Source: Methylobacillus flagellatus KT | GTDB lineage: Bacteria > Pseudomonadota > Gammaproteobacteria > Burkholderiales > Methylophilaceae | Direction: 5' to 3' | DNA length: 64,000 bases | Assembly (NCBI RefSeq): GCF_000013705.1 | Contig: NC_007947.1 | Span: 558,001-622,000, forward strand | Part shown: piece after piece, positions 23,832 through 32,352 of the stretch | Layout of the letters: the number at the start of each line of letters is the position of its first letter | Position numbering within the stretch: position 1 is the stretch's first letter | Made by a program: the position numbers and the translations under genes | The notes under the pieces: model-generated | Told to the model about the DNA's origin: nothing | Seen by the model: the letters and a program-made list of their open reading frames with translations, nothing else | Database searches by the model: none

Positions 23832-23992
23832 TCAACTCCGCAAGGTGGTGGGCAGAGATAATGACCGGTAAAGGTATTAAAAAGTGCCAGGCAACCCGAT
23901 GATCAAGTATTGAGCTTCAATGGTGCGGACAGGGGGAGCGAATGCAACAGCGCCTGGAATCAATTCCGGTTCAATTTCGTCGCGAACACCCT

Positions 23993-24020
23993 CTTGAAAA
24001 ATAAATGACGATCCCTATTG
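23993..24020 (+). promoter_or_regulatory. Sigma-32 (heat-shock) type promoter for hsp20
   Basis: CTTGAAA (23993-23999), a 13-base spacer and CCCTATT (24013-24019) closely match the RpoH consensus CTTGAAA / CCCCATnT. It lies about 70 bases before the Hsp20 start codon, as expected for a small heat-shock gene. Confidence 0.75.
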
Positions 24021-24091
24021 TGTAAACCAAGCAGATGCTCTTTACGGGGTCTGCCTGTTCAATCGCTTAATCAGAAAGGATGGATGACATC

Positions 24092-24556
24092 ATGCGTACA
24101 TTTGATTTTTCGCCACTGTATCGTTCTGCTATTGGTTTTGATCGATTGGCCCAATTAATTGCTGAGGCCCAGCGTAGCGAGAATGACATCAGCTACCCAC
24201 CTTACAATATTGAACTGATTAGTGAAGATAAGTACAAAATCGTGATGGCCGTAGCAGGATTTGATGAATCAGAGCTACATATCGAAACTGAGCAGCAAAA
24301 GCTCAAGATCCGGGGTCGTCAGGTCAAGGACACTGAAGAAAAGTCACGTAATTACCTGCACCAGGGAATCGCCGCCCGCGACTTTGAGCATACCTTCCAA
24401 TTGGCTGATCATGTGAAGGTGACCAATGCTTCATTGAACAAGGGCTTGTTGACGATTGAACTGGTGCGCGAAGTGCCCGAGGCCCTCAAGCCACGCAAGA
24501 TCGACATCAAGGTGGAGAAGGAGCCAAAGCTGCTGGAAGAGCGCCAAGCAGCTTGA
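24092..24556 (+). CDS. Small heat-shock protein Hsp20 (IbpA-like)
   Basis: From ATG 24092 the protein has 154 residues. It begins MRTFDFSPLYRSAIGFDRLAQLI, the IbpA/IbpB-type N-terminal arm, followed by an alpha-crystallin domain (YPPYNIELISEDKYKIVMAVAGFDESELHIE; ASLNKGLLTIELVREVPE) with the G-x-L motif. It is an ATP-independent holdase for unfolding proteins. AAGGA lies 11 bases upstream; an earlier ATG (24080) overlaps that site and is less likely. The sigma-32-type promoter upstream predicts heat induction. Confidence 0.93.
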   Translation: MRTFDFSPLYRSAIGFDRLAQLIAEAQRSENDISYPPYNIELISEDKYKIVMAVAGFDESELHIETEQQKLKIRGRQVKDTEEKSRNYLHQGIAARDFEHTFQLADHVKVTNASLNKGLLTIELVREVPEALKPRKIDIKVEKEPKLLEERQAA

Positions 24557-24580
24557 TTCTTCCGTTCTCCGGAAAACGTA

Positions 24581-24610
24581 AGGGCTAGCATTTGCTGGCC
24601 CTTTTTATTT
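24581..24610 (+). terminator. Terminator after hsp20
   Basis: AGGGCTAGCA pairs with TGCTGGCCCT (one G-U pair) around a two-base loop and is followed by TTTTTATTTT. Confidence 0.8.
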
Positions 24611-24801
24611 TATGCAGTGGATAAAAAAGCCTTGAGCCACGTCCATGCATTAGCATTGTCCTGATGATGGTAGTTCGTCACGTAACCAAATCCAATGGCG
24701 GCCGATTGCCCACTTTTCCAAACAGCCCTATCAATCACGTCCGAGGTGTCAGAGCAGACTACACCTACTTCACCAAGGTTTTGCGCAATAAAGCGGCATT
24801 T
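24610..24801 (-). pseudogene. C-terminal remnant of an unidentified gene
   Basis: On the minus strand a frame of 63 codons runs from a stop (24802-24804) to the stop at 24610-24612, with no ATG near its beginning. The translation looks protein-like: it contains CRFIAQNLGEVGVVCSDTSD, SAAIGFGYVTNYHHQ and ends in NANAWTWLKAFLSTA. It directly follows moaA on the same strand, at the edge of the AT-richer block. I take it as the 3' end of a gene whose front was lost when the block was assembled. The family is not recognised. Confidence 0.35.
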
Positions 24802-24820
24802 TTACAACTTAAGATGAATA

Positions 24821-25810
24821 TTAACCGCCAGTCTTCGCCATGATCCGAATGATTTTATCTGGATGCTCATTGAATTCATGACGTTCGGGTTTGTAGGTCA
24901 CTGCCAGACGAATCGCTTCCATCAGGTCCTCATCGGATATCCCAGAGCGAAGCAGTGGCCTCAGCTCGTATTTATCATTCTGGCCTAAGCACAGATAGAT
25001 GGTGCCATCGACAGATAGTCTGACCCTATTACACGTGTCACAAAAGTGGCTGGACATCGGGGTAATAAACCCCATTTTGAATTTTCCATCGGCCGAGACC
25101 AGATATTTAGCGGGACCAGGGCCACGATCAATCGATTCCACCAGATTGTATTTTGATTGACAATGCTTTTTGACCCTATCCAAATGCGTTGGGCCGGTGC
25201 TCCGTCCAGTGTTACCCACTGGCATCACTTCAATGAGCCTCAAAGTGAAGCGGTTTCGGATTGAATATTCAACAAGGTTTTCTATTGTTTCAATGGATGT
25301 GTTAGGCGAGTAGACAGTATTGATTTTGATCAAGTCAAATTCGGATTCTTGCGCCGCCGTTAACCCCATTAAGACTTTATTTAGCACGTCTCGACCACAT
25401 ACGTTGCTAAACTCAATGGGGTCCAAACTATCCAGGCTTACGTTGATGCGATGGAGGCCGGCAGTCTTGAGGTCCTTAGCATATCGAGCAAGTTGTGTTC
25501 CATTGGTGCTCAGGGAGATATCAGACAAACCATTGATTCTTGAAAGATTGGAAATGAGAGTGGCTAAATCTTTTCTAAGCAATGGCTCACCGCCAGTGAC
25601 CCTGACGGCGTTAACGCCGAGCTTTGCAAATGCATTGACCACACGCTCGATTTCTTCAAATGTTAGCCAGTTATCTGGTATTTCATAATCAGAAAACCCA
25701 ACCGGCATGCAGTAATGACACCGCAGATCACAGCGATCAGTGACTGACAGTCTTAAGTAATTAATTCTGCGCCCAAAAGGGTCTGTTAAATGAGATGCTG
25801 AATCAACCAT
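24821..25810 (-). CDS. moaA: GTP 3',8-cyclase MoaA (molybdenum cofactor synthesis)
   Basis: The 329-residue radical-SAM enzyme has the N-terminal cluster motif CDLRCHYC (C-x3-C-x2-C), the GGEPLLRKDL SAM-binding region and the C-terminal cluster Cys (FCDTCNRVRLSVDG...CL), but ends in KTGG rather than the usual Gly-Gly exactly as in MoaA. It makes cyclic pyranopterin precursor from GTP. Its start overlaps the stop of the ferredoxin-reductase gene by one base, so it is the last cistron of the molybdopterin-oxidoreductase operon. It is probably an extra copy serving that enzyme; the other moa genes are not here. Confidence 0.93.
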   Translation of the reverse strand: MVDSASHLTDPFGRRINYLRLSVTDRCDLRCHYCMPVGFSDYEIPDNWLTFEEIERVVNAFAKLGVNAVRVTGGEPLLRKDLATLISNLSRINGLSDISLSTNGTQLARYAKDLKTAGLHRINVSLDSLDPIEFSNVCGRDVLNKVLMGLTAAQESEFDLIKINTVYSPNTSIETIENLVEYSIRNRFTLRLIEVMPVGNTGRSTGPTHLDRVKKHCQSKYNLVESIDRGPGPAKYLVSADGKFKMGFITPMSSHFCDTCNRVRLSVDGTIYLCLGQNDKYELRPLLRSGISDEDLMEAIRLAVTYKPERHEFNEHPDKIIRIMAKTGG

Positions 25811-27177
25811 TAAATGCAGGCGAGCATATCCGCAACAGAGGTGAATTTTTCGCGAGGTTTGCCAAGGGATTTTCCCCTTTCTATCTCTTTAGCATTAATC
25901 ACCTTCCAGTCGCTAAATGTCACACATTGGATATTCCGCTCACCCAACAGGCTGACCAGAGCAGGATGCCCTGGTTTGGGGGCTTTGATCAGCTGATCGA
26001 TATCCTCCATGATATGGACGACGGTGTCTTGTGCACATTCCCTATTGGTACCCACCACTCCCTGCGGGCCTCGCTTAGCCCAGCCAGCAGCATACAGGCC
26101 GGGGATTTTAACCCCGAGTTCGGAAAGGAGCCCTGATCGTGAATGTTTCAGTGCACCATTAGCCTCGCTAGTCATCAGTCCGGGAAACGCAGTCCCTTTG
26201 AAGCCTACACAGCTGAAAGCTAAACCTGCATGAATATCTGATGTTTTCCCTGTTGCAATGACGGACTGCTTGAATGCAGGTCCTTCTAGCGAGGTAATGT
26301 CGAACCGGACAGTTTGCAACTTGTTTTCGCCAATAAATGCTTTGGGCTTCATCATGAAGTCGATGACAATTTGTTTTTTATCGCTGCTTAATCCGAAATG
26401 CTTGCCAAATTCTTGGAAAATTGAAAAATTCTTCCTTCCCAAGGCATTCGTGACATCATTCAGTTCGACGGAACTTGACAGGTTGATATCCAGATGCTTC
26501 GGGTCAATTGAAACTAAGCAATTCTCGAGCTTGCCTAGCTCATGGATTTCTTTTGGTGTGAATTTAGCCTGTACGGGGCCGCGTCGGCCGACAAGATGGA
26601 CCGTCTTGATCTGGCTTTCCGCGAGTACGGAAAGTGCAGCCTCGGTCATATCGGATTTTCGCAGTTCATCAATCGATTTTGAAAGAATTCTAGCCACATC
26701 GATTGCCACATTGCCATGACCGATCACTACGGCCGCTGGCGAAGCCAAGTCAAATGATGTGTCCTGGAAGTCTGGATGGCCGTTGTACCAACCTATAAAA
26801 CTGGTAGCGGGGTGAACACCTGGTAAATGTTCTCCTGGGATACCAAGGCTAGTACTGTTTGGCATCCCTGTAGTAAGTACGACGATGTGGAAAAAACTTT
26901 GTAATTCCTCAAGACTAATATCCTGTCCAAGCGTGACATTGCCTAGATATTTCACCTGTGGATATTCAGCGATTGCATCTAATGTCGAGGTGACTGACTT
27001 TAATTTCTGGTGATCCGGTGCAACCCCATATCTTACTAGTCCATAAGGGCAGGGTAGCTTTTCAATCATGGTGACTTCAACATCTGTGCACTGATTGGCA
27101 AATGCTTCTGCGACATAAAATCCACTGGGCCCGGCTCCGATGACTGCGACCTGCGTCTTGCTGTTGGGTCCTGTCAT
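25810..27177 (-). CDS. Ferredoxin-NADP reductase, adrenodoxin-reductase (FprA) type
   Basis: The 455-residue flavoprotein has an N-terminal FAD motif (VAVIGAGPSGFYVAEAF), the family signature PCPYGLVRYGVAPDHQKLKSV, the NADP-binding segment VVIGHGNVAIDVARIL with LVGRRGPVQAKF, and the C-terminal AGWAKRGPQGVVGTNRECAQDTV. It moves electrons between NADP(H) and the ferredoxin encoded 16 bases upstream (27194-27499). In this operon it would link the molybdopterin enzyme to the NADP pool, in either direction. Confidence 0.92.
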   Translation of the reverse strand: MTGPNSKTQVAVIGAGPSGFYVAEAFANQCTDVEVTMIEKLPCPYGLVRYGVAPDHQKLKSVTSTLDAIAEYPQVKYLGNVTLGQDISLEELQSFFHIVVLTTGMPNSTSLGIPGEHLPGVHPATSFIGWYNGHPDFQDTSFDLASPAAVVIGHGNVAIDVARILSKSIDELRKSDMTEAALSVLAESQIKTVHLVGRRGPVQAKFTPKEIHELGKLENCLVSIDPKHLDINLSSSVELNDVTNALGRKNFSIFQEFGKHFGLSSDKKQIVIDFMMKPKAFIGENKLQTVRFDITSLEGPAFKQSVIATGKTSDIHAGLAFSCVGFKGTAFPGLMTSEANGALKHSRSGLLSELGVKIPGLYAAGWAKRGPQGVVGTNRECAQDTVVHIMEDIDQLIKAPKPGHPALVSLLGERNIQCVTFSDWKVINAKEIERGKSLGKPREKFTSVADMLACI

Positions 27178-27193
27178 TTCTTTAATACTCTCC

Positions 27194-27499
27194 CTAAAAG
27201 CCTAACGACTGCTTGCGATCCAGGGCGCCTTCGAGCGGAACATCCTTGGCAGTAATTTTTGGCCATAACTTGGCTTCTGAAGCATTGATATCTATCCATT
27301 GCAGCATGTCTTCCGGAAGATCAAGGTCCTCGTAGATTGCCTGCACCGGGCATTTGGGGACACAGGCTCCGCAGTCAATACAGGTTTCAGAGTCAATATA
27401 CAGCATCTCAGGACCTGCCCGGAATGCTGATACCGGGCAAGAGGTCACACACTCGGTAAATCTACACTTCAGGCAATTATCGGTAACAACGGTAGTCAT
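27194..27499 (-). CDS. fdxA: 7Fe ferredoxin ([3Fe-4S][4Fe-4S], FdxA type)
   Basis: From ATG 27499 (GAGGTG six bases upstream) the protein has 101 residues. VVTDNCLKCRFTECVTSCPVSAF supplies the cysteines typical of the [3Fe-4S] centre, and CIDCGACVPKCP those of the [4Fe-4S] centre. The C-terminal tail (EDMLQWIDINASEAKLWPKITAKDVPL) is the FdxA extension. It sits between the molybdopterin oxidoreductase and its reductase, and is the likely electron carrier between them. Confidence 0.92.
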   Translation of the reverse strand: MTTVVTDNCLKCRFTECVTSCPVSAFRAGPEMLYIDSETCIDCGACVPKCPVQAIYEDLDLPEDMLQWIDINASEAKLWPKITAKDVPLEGALDRKQSLGF

Positions 27500-27526
27500 T
27501 ATATTCACCTCATTCTGGCTTTAGGT

Positions 27527-29653
27527 TTATGCAGCGAGCTCTACTTGGACGAGGTTGTCGGAGAAGCTAGGAGCATGGCCCAGATTGGAAAATTCGCTAG
27601 AGCTGATAGCGTTGACTGCTGAACCATGATTATGCTCATGCCAATAACCCAGAAATGCCACCACCATACCAGGCAAAGTATCGTCGCTGATCACGGCTTT
27701 TCCTTTAAAGCTACCGCGCTCATTGAAAACCCGGACCATTTCCCCGCCGTTGATTCCTCGAGCCTCGGCATCCAGAGGGTGAATCGTGACCGTCTGTTCT
27801 CCTTGTCTGTGTCTTTGATTAGGCTCGTTGGCATACTGTGAGTTTAGAAAAGCATGCGCCTTAGGTGTGACGATGTTTAAAGGGAATTTCTTGGCCAATT
27901 CAGGGTTGGAGATCGGGGATTCACGCATGGGCAACCACTCGGGCAATGGGTCGATGGGTTCGCCCGGCTGCATTCCCTCATACATGGACCGCCAGACGGG
28001 AACGACGAAGTTTCCCTTGTCGGCTTGTGTAGTCAGAAACTCGCATTTGCCAGATGGTGTGGGGAAGTTGCCCTCAGCATGAGGTAGTCGCTTGTCAGGG
28101 GCGGCACCTGCCAAACTTACGTAGCCAGCTTCACGCAGCTTTTCCATATTCCAGCCTTGCAGTTTGGGAGAGGACCAGTCGATAAAATCATTTAACATCT
28201 CGTAATCGGTCCGGTCCCAATAGCTATCTTGGAACCCCATTGCTTTTGCAAGCCTGCGGAACAGCTCCGAGTTAGAAACACATTCGCCAGGCGGTTCAAT
28301 AGCCTTCTCATTGTAAGTGAGATAAAAATGACCCCATGTCAGCATCACCTCCAGTTGCTCTGCCTGCATGGCTGCTGGGAGTAGAATGTCTGCGTATTTA
28401 GCGGTATCAGTGATGAAATGTTCGCTGACAACCACGAATAAATCTTCTCGCTTAAGCTGCGATTCTAATCTGAATGAATCCCCGGCTTGAGAGACCGGAT
28501 TTGAGTTATTCACAAACAGTGACTTGATCGGTGGATCCTTGAATTCTTCAAGGACTTTACCTAATTGCGTAAGGTTGGCGACACGAGTGCCCGGCTTGAT
28601 AAAGTCTGGTCGGCACATCTCCTCATACTTGAGTGGAAATTCCCAAAGCGGCATTTCCAGCAAGCCGCCGCCTACGTGACGCCATGCGCCTACTAATGCC
28701 GGTAAGCTGCATATCGCACGGATGGATTGACCGCCATTACGATTGCGTTCAGGAGCAACACCCAGGCGAATTACCGATGGTTGTGTCCCTGCATATTCTC
28801 TTGCGAAGTGTTGGATAGTTTCTGTTGTAAGCCCAGTAATATTGGCGACGCGTTCTATACCGTAATCTGCTAATACGCGTTGTTTAAGTTCAGCATATCC
28901 GTGTGTGTAGCGATCGATATAATCCTGATCAACCAGGTTTTCTGTGATGAGCACATTCATGACCCCTAAGGCAAATGCAGCATCAGTACCGGGTCTCAAG
29001 CGAATATGGAGGTCAGCATTTTTGGCAGTCCGTGTTCGTTGAGGGTCAATCACCACAATTCTCGCGCCATTGGCTCTGGCTTCCTGGTAGATTGGCCACT
29101 GATGGAGGTTGGTGGACATCGTGTTTTGTCCCCAAATGACGATCAGCTTCGAGTGAACGAAGCTTTCAGGATCGACCCCTCCTGTAGGACCTACTGTCAT
29201 CAAGTAACCTGTGGAGGAGCCAGAAGCGCAGAATGTTTTTTCGGAGATGGTGGCTCCCAAGCGATTAAAGAATGCATCGCCCGACGTCAGGCCGTTGATG
29301 ATGCCTTGATTGCCTAAATAGCAGCAATTGAGAATTGCCTCTGAACCGAAATCCTCAATGATGCCTTTCCATTTTGAAGTGATTTCATCTAATGCTTCAG
29401 TCCAGCTGATGCGTTCATATTGGCCTGAACCCTTTGGGCCAACACGACGTTGCGGATAGATAATACGATCAGGGTTGTAATGGTGCTTCGCAAAATCTTT
29501 GAGTTTGACACACAAGCCCCCTCGCGTAATTGGATGCGCCGGATCACCGGTGACGCTTTTGAGAACACCATCTTCCACCGAGTAAATCATTGCACAGGTG
29601 TCAGGGCAGTCTTGCGGGCATCCGCCTTTGAAGATTTTAGTTTCGCTAGCCAT
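27527..29653 (-). CDS. Cytoplasmic molybdopterin oxidoreductase of unknown substrate
   Basis: The product has about 708 residues. The N-terminal [4Fe-4S] site is C-x3-C-x3-C with a fourth Cys about 28 residues on (GGCPQDCPDTCAM...GGLCVK). Central molybdopterin-binding motifs follow (VIWGQNTMSTNLHQWP; VVIDPQRTRTAKNADLHIRLRPGTDAAFALGVMNVL; YADILLPAAMQAE) and a C-terminal MopB domain (IVTPKAHAFLNSQYAN; VTIHPLDAEARGINGGEMVRV). No twin-arginine signal is present, so it is cytoplasmic. The Mo ligand is unclear; Cys143 or Ser145 (TFCASGSS) are candidates. The partners fdxA, fprA and moaA follow in the operon. It is not a selenocysteine formate dehydrogenase. ATG 29656 is an alternative start. Confidence 0.82.
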   Translation of the reverse strand: MASETKIFKGGCPQDCPDTCAMIYSVEDGVLKSVTGDPAHPITRGGLCVKLKDFAKHHYNPDRIIYPQRRVGPKGSGQYERISWTEALDEITSKWKGIIEDFGSEAILNCCYLGNQGIINGLTSGDAFFNRLGATISEKTFCASGSSTGYLMTVGPTGGVDPESFVHSKLIVIWGQNTMSTNLHQWPIYQEARANGARIVVIDPQRTRTAKNADLHIRLRPGTDAAFALGVMNVLITENLVDQDYIDRYTHGYAELKQRVLADYGIERVANITGLTTETIQHFAREYAGTQPSVIRLGVAPERNRNGGQSIRAICSLPALVGAWRHVGGGLLEMPLWEFPLKYEEMCRPDFIKPGTRVANLTQLGKVLEEFKDPPIKSLFVNNSNPVSQAGDSFRLESQLKREDLFVVVSEHFITDTAKYADILLPAAMQAEQLEVMLTWGHFYLTYNEKAIEPPGECVSNSELFRRLAKAMGFQDSYWDRTDYEMLNDFIDWSSPKLQGWNMEKLREAGYVSLAGAAPDKRLPHAEGNFPTPSGKCEFLTTQADKGNFVVPVWRSMYEGMQPGEPIDPLPEWLPMRESPISNPELAKKFPLNIVTPKAHAFLNSQYANEPNQRHRQGEQTVTIHPLDAEARGINGGEMVRVFNERGSFKGKAVISDDTLPGMVVAFLGYWHEHNHGSAVNAISSSEFSNLGHAPSFSDNLVQVELAA

Positions 29654-29726
29654 CATATTTCTCCAGTCAACGAGTACATCCGAACGAAAAAGCCTACGCC
29701 AGTATTGAATGGAATAGGCCGACGCA

Positions 29727-30101
29727 CTATGCGTGCAAATGGAATACTTTATTTACAATGGTCCACTTTCCATCAAGCTTTAATAGCAGGAATAGATCAC
29801 TGAATTTAAAATTGGTCCAGTTTTCAGCTTCAACTCTCGCATGAGCAACTGTTCCGACGATGTCAATATTTGTGATGCGGCTTTGGACATTCTTTGCGGG
29901 GCCATTCGAGTTATGCCAGTCATACAGATCCTTGATTGGACCATTAAAGGCAAGTTTGTCACCTACATAACCAAAGATGGTGGCATCTTTGTGAAAAGCT
30001 GCTGACATCTCTTCGCCAGTTCCGGATTCCGCAGCATTCATATACACGTTTAAGACTTCTGTAATTCCGTCAATGTCATCCACACTTACTTTTACACTCA
30101 T
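29727..30101 (-). CDS. NTF2/SnoaL-like (Lumazine_bd_2-type) small protein
   Basis: The 124-residue protein has the cone-shaped NTF2-like pattern: an N-terminal helix (DDIDGITEVLNVYMNAAESG), then GEEMSAAFHKDATIFGYVGDKLAFNGPIKDLYDWHN and strands ending in LDGKWTIVNKVFHLHA. It closely resembles the putative lumazine-binding (DUF4878-like) group, whose members bind or convert small ligands. It is the first gene of the molybdopterin-oxidoreductase operon and may bind its substrate (inference). The 220-base gap upstream is shared with the divergent MocR regulator. Confidence 0.75.
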   Translation of the reverse strand: MSVKVSVDDIDGITEVLNVYMNAAESGTGEEMSAAFHKDATIFGYVGDKLAFNGPIKDLYDWHNSNGPAKNVQSRITNIDIVGTVAHARVEAENWTNFKFSDLFLLLKLDGKWTIVNKVFHLHA

Positions 30102-30292
30102 GGCACAGCTCCTCTAGAATAGGCAACACGTTCTCAATGCGACCATCAGAATGATTTGATGAGTTAATTCACTTGATCACGATATGGATATTATTGGCAG
30201 GATGATGATGGCAACAGTGCCAGAGCATCATTAATCGATAGGGCCAGTTGCAGGAAAGGGATGTTGTCAAATGGAGAGGTGTAATATTGATG

Positions 30293-30310
30293 CTCAATCT
30301 AAACATTGAG
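30293..30310. promoter_or_regulatory. Inverted repeat before the MocR gene, possible operator
   Basis: CTCAAT and ATTGAG flank a six-base centre, and a further ATTGA lies just upstream (30286-30290). The repeat ends 13 bases before the regulator's ATG, which suits autoregulation. Confidence 0.4.
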
Positions 30311-30323
30311 GGTTAGACCTAAG

Positions 30324-31805
30324 ATGCAGTTGGTTCTCAGTATCGATCCCGCCAGCAATCTCACACTGAAATCACAGCTTATAGCGCAATTCCACAACTT
30401 GATAAGAAGTGGGCACTTACAGCCAAGCTCATCCCTGCCAAGCACTCGAGAGCTGAGCCTGCAACTCAAGGTTTCTCGAAACACCATTTCCGAAGTATAT
30501 GAAACCCTCATTGAGGAAGGGTACCTGGTGACCAAGTACAAGGTAGGGACGTTTGTTGCCAGCCAGCTTCCTGCAGACGCCGTATTTGTGCCAGAGATAG
30601 TGCAAGTTAGCGATGAATCCAAGAGCCGTGTGAATCTTCCTCTGCCGTATTCAGGGAGAGGGCAGTCCGGCTTGCATCGGTCGTTCGATGCGAAGCTGCT
30701 ATACGACTTTACTCTTGGGAAAACCGATGCCCATACTTTCCCAGAAAAAGCCTGGCGAAGACTGCTGATCGACCGGCTGGGCGGAGCAGCAACAAACATG
30801 AGTCAGTATCTTGACCCAGCGGGTTTGCTGGATTTGCGGCAGCTTATTGCCAATTTTCTTGGCCCCACTCGGGGTATTGTGGTTTCGCACAAGCAAGTAT
30901 TGATTGTTGCAGGCTGCCAGCAAGGCTTGAGCCTGGTTGCTCACCTGTTTATTGATAGCCATACGCCCATCGTGGTGGAAGCTCCCTGCTATAGAGGTAC
31001 GGCTTATTTGTTCGAGAGCTATGGTGGCAAGATCATCCAGGTGCCAGTCGATGAGCATGGCATCGACGTGAGTCAGCTGCCCAAGCACCCGGTTAAATTG
31101 GTGTATGTCACCCCATCCCATCAGTTTCCCACGGGGGGGACGATGGGTTTGCAAAGAAGGATTGAATTGCTGGAGTGGGCTGAAGAATCAAATGCTTATA
31201 TTGTTGAAGTTGATTATGACGTGAATTACAGATATGAGGACTCACCTTTACCCTCATTATGGTCATTGGACAAAAACAATTGTGTGATCTATATCAGCTC
31301 GTTTTCCAGGTCCCTTGGACCTGGATTAAGGCTGGGGTATATCGTCGTACCTCCAAACCTCATTGAGCCTGCCACCAAGGTACGCAGCTTGATGGACAAT
31401 GGATCGCCCTGGCTCGAACAGGCGACGCTCTCACAGTTCATCATGAGCGGAAGCTTTGAGAATCACTTGCTCAAACTAAAGTACAACAATCATAAACGGC
31501 GCGACGCGCTGATAGCAGCATTGAGGGACAATTTTGGAAACGTCAAGATTACAGGCGCCGAGGCTGGCATACATTTGCTCTGGCACGTGGATAAGAGCGG
31601 GCCAAATGCCATGGAGATTCAAGCAATAGGTAAGCGTTGCGGGGTAGGGGTTTATCCACTACAAGATAGTCCAGCCTGCTATTACGAGAACATGCCGAAC
31701 TATGATAGGGTCGTCATGCTAGGGTATAACCACTTGGACGTTGATCGGATACAGCGAGGCATATCAACCTTGGCTTCAGCCATGAGGAATCAATCTTTCC
31801 CATGA
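30324..31805 (+). CDS. MocR-type (GntR-aminotransferase) transcriptional regulator
   Basis: From ATG 30324 the protein has 493 residues. An N-terminal winged helix-turn-helix of the GntR type (LIRSGHLQPSSSLPSTRELSLQLKVSRNTISEVYETLIEEGYL) is joined to a class-I aminotransferase-like domain. PLP sites are visible: VYVTPSHQFPTGGTM, VEVDYDVNYRY, and SSFSRSLGPGLRLGY, where the usual Schiff-base Lys is replaced by Arg or Ser. Many MocR proteins use PLP and an amine ligand as effector; loss of the Lys would limit that. It is divergent from the molybdopterin-oxidoreductase operon and is its likely regulator. Confidence 0.85.
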   Translation: MQLVLSIDPASNLTLKSQLIAQFHNLIRSGHLQPSSSLPSTRELSLQLKVSRNTISEVYETLIEEGYLVTKYKVGTFVASQLPADAVFVPEIVQVSDESKSRVNLPLPYSGRGQSGLHRSFDAKLLYDFTLGKTDAHTFPEKAWRRLLIDRLGGAATNMSQYLDPAGLLDLRQLIANFLGPTRGIVVSHKQVLIVAGCQQGLSLVAHLFIDSHTPIVVEAPCYRGTAYLFESYGGKIIQVPVDEHGIDVSQLPKHPVKLVYVTPSHQFPTGGTMGLQRRIELLEWAEESNAYIVEVDYDVNYRYEDSPLPSLWSLDKNNCVIYISSFSRSLGPGLRLGYIVVPPNLIEPATKVRSLMDNGSPWLEQATLSQFIMSGSFENHLLKLKYNNHKRRDALIAALRDNFGNVKITGAEAGIHLLWHVDKSGPNAMEIQAIGKRCGVGVYPLQDSPACYYENMPNYDRVVMLGYNHLDVDRIQRGISTLASAMRNQSFP

Positions 31806-32195
31806 ACGGGTCGGATTTAACGTTGAAGTTTTCATTGATTGCCCAGGCATTGGCGATTGATGGGAACAAGACTGGTCCGTGCTACTTACTAAACGGCAAT
31901 ACTTGGTGGGTTGATTTCGTTGTCCCATGGCAAACGAATATGCAGAACGACAGGGACTGAGCAATAAACGCTCGCGTAAGAGTTCCGTGACAGGCTGGGG
32001 GGGGGCTTTTACTGCGGCAGTAAACTGTGTAGTAAAAGCATTGCGGGCCATCTTGAGGATGGTTTGTGAATGAGTGGAAATGGCTTGATAAGCGCCTTCA
32101 TCAGGATACTGAAAGAGCCAAGCTGACACATCTGCTACCTGACTCAAGGTGCAAGAAAAACAAAAGGGCTAGCCTAAGCTAACCCTTTGTTTATT
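31806..32195. other. Intergenic region with a doubtful reading frame and a nine-G run
   Basis: The stretch between the MocR gene and tRNA-Arg holds a minus-strand frame (31776-32147) that starts only at a TTG and overlaps the regulator's 3' end. Its first 40 codons (SQVADVSAWLFQYPDEGAYQ...) recall TorD/NarJ-type chaperones, but the remainder does not, and a run of nine G (31996-32004) sits at the change. It could be a decayed chaperone gene or chance. The terminator of the tRNA is at its right edge. Confidence 0.3.
32162..32188 (-). terminator. Terminator downstream of tRNA-Arg
   Basis: AAAGGGTTAGC and GCTAGCCCTTT form a hairpin on the minus strand, followed by TTTGTTTTTC. Confidence 0.8.
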
Positions 32196-32272
32196 TGGTG
32201 CGCCCGAAGAGATTCGAACTCCTGACCCCTTGGTTCGTAGCCAAGTACTCTATCCAGCTGAGCTACGGGCGC
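32196..32272 (-). tRNA. tRNA-Arg (anticodon ACG)
   Basis: The 77-base cloverleaf includes a GCGCCCG acceptor stem, a D-arm with AGCTCAGCTGGATAGAG, the anticodon stem-loop CTTGG-CTACGAA-CCAAG (anticodon ACG), the TTCGAAT T-loop and an encoded CCA end. It lies at the right edge of the AT-richer accessory block. Confidence 0.97.
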
Positions 32273-32352
32273 GTATGTGAGGCGTGCATTATACGTGAAG
32301 ATGAAATTAATGCCAGCATAAATTTCATCTCACTGACACACTGCCTTAAAAG

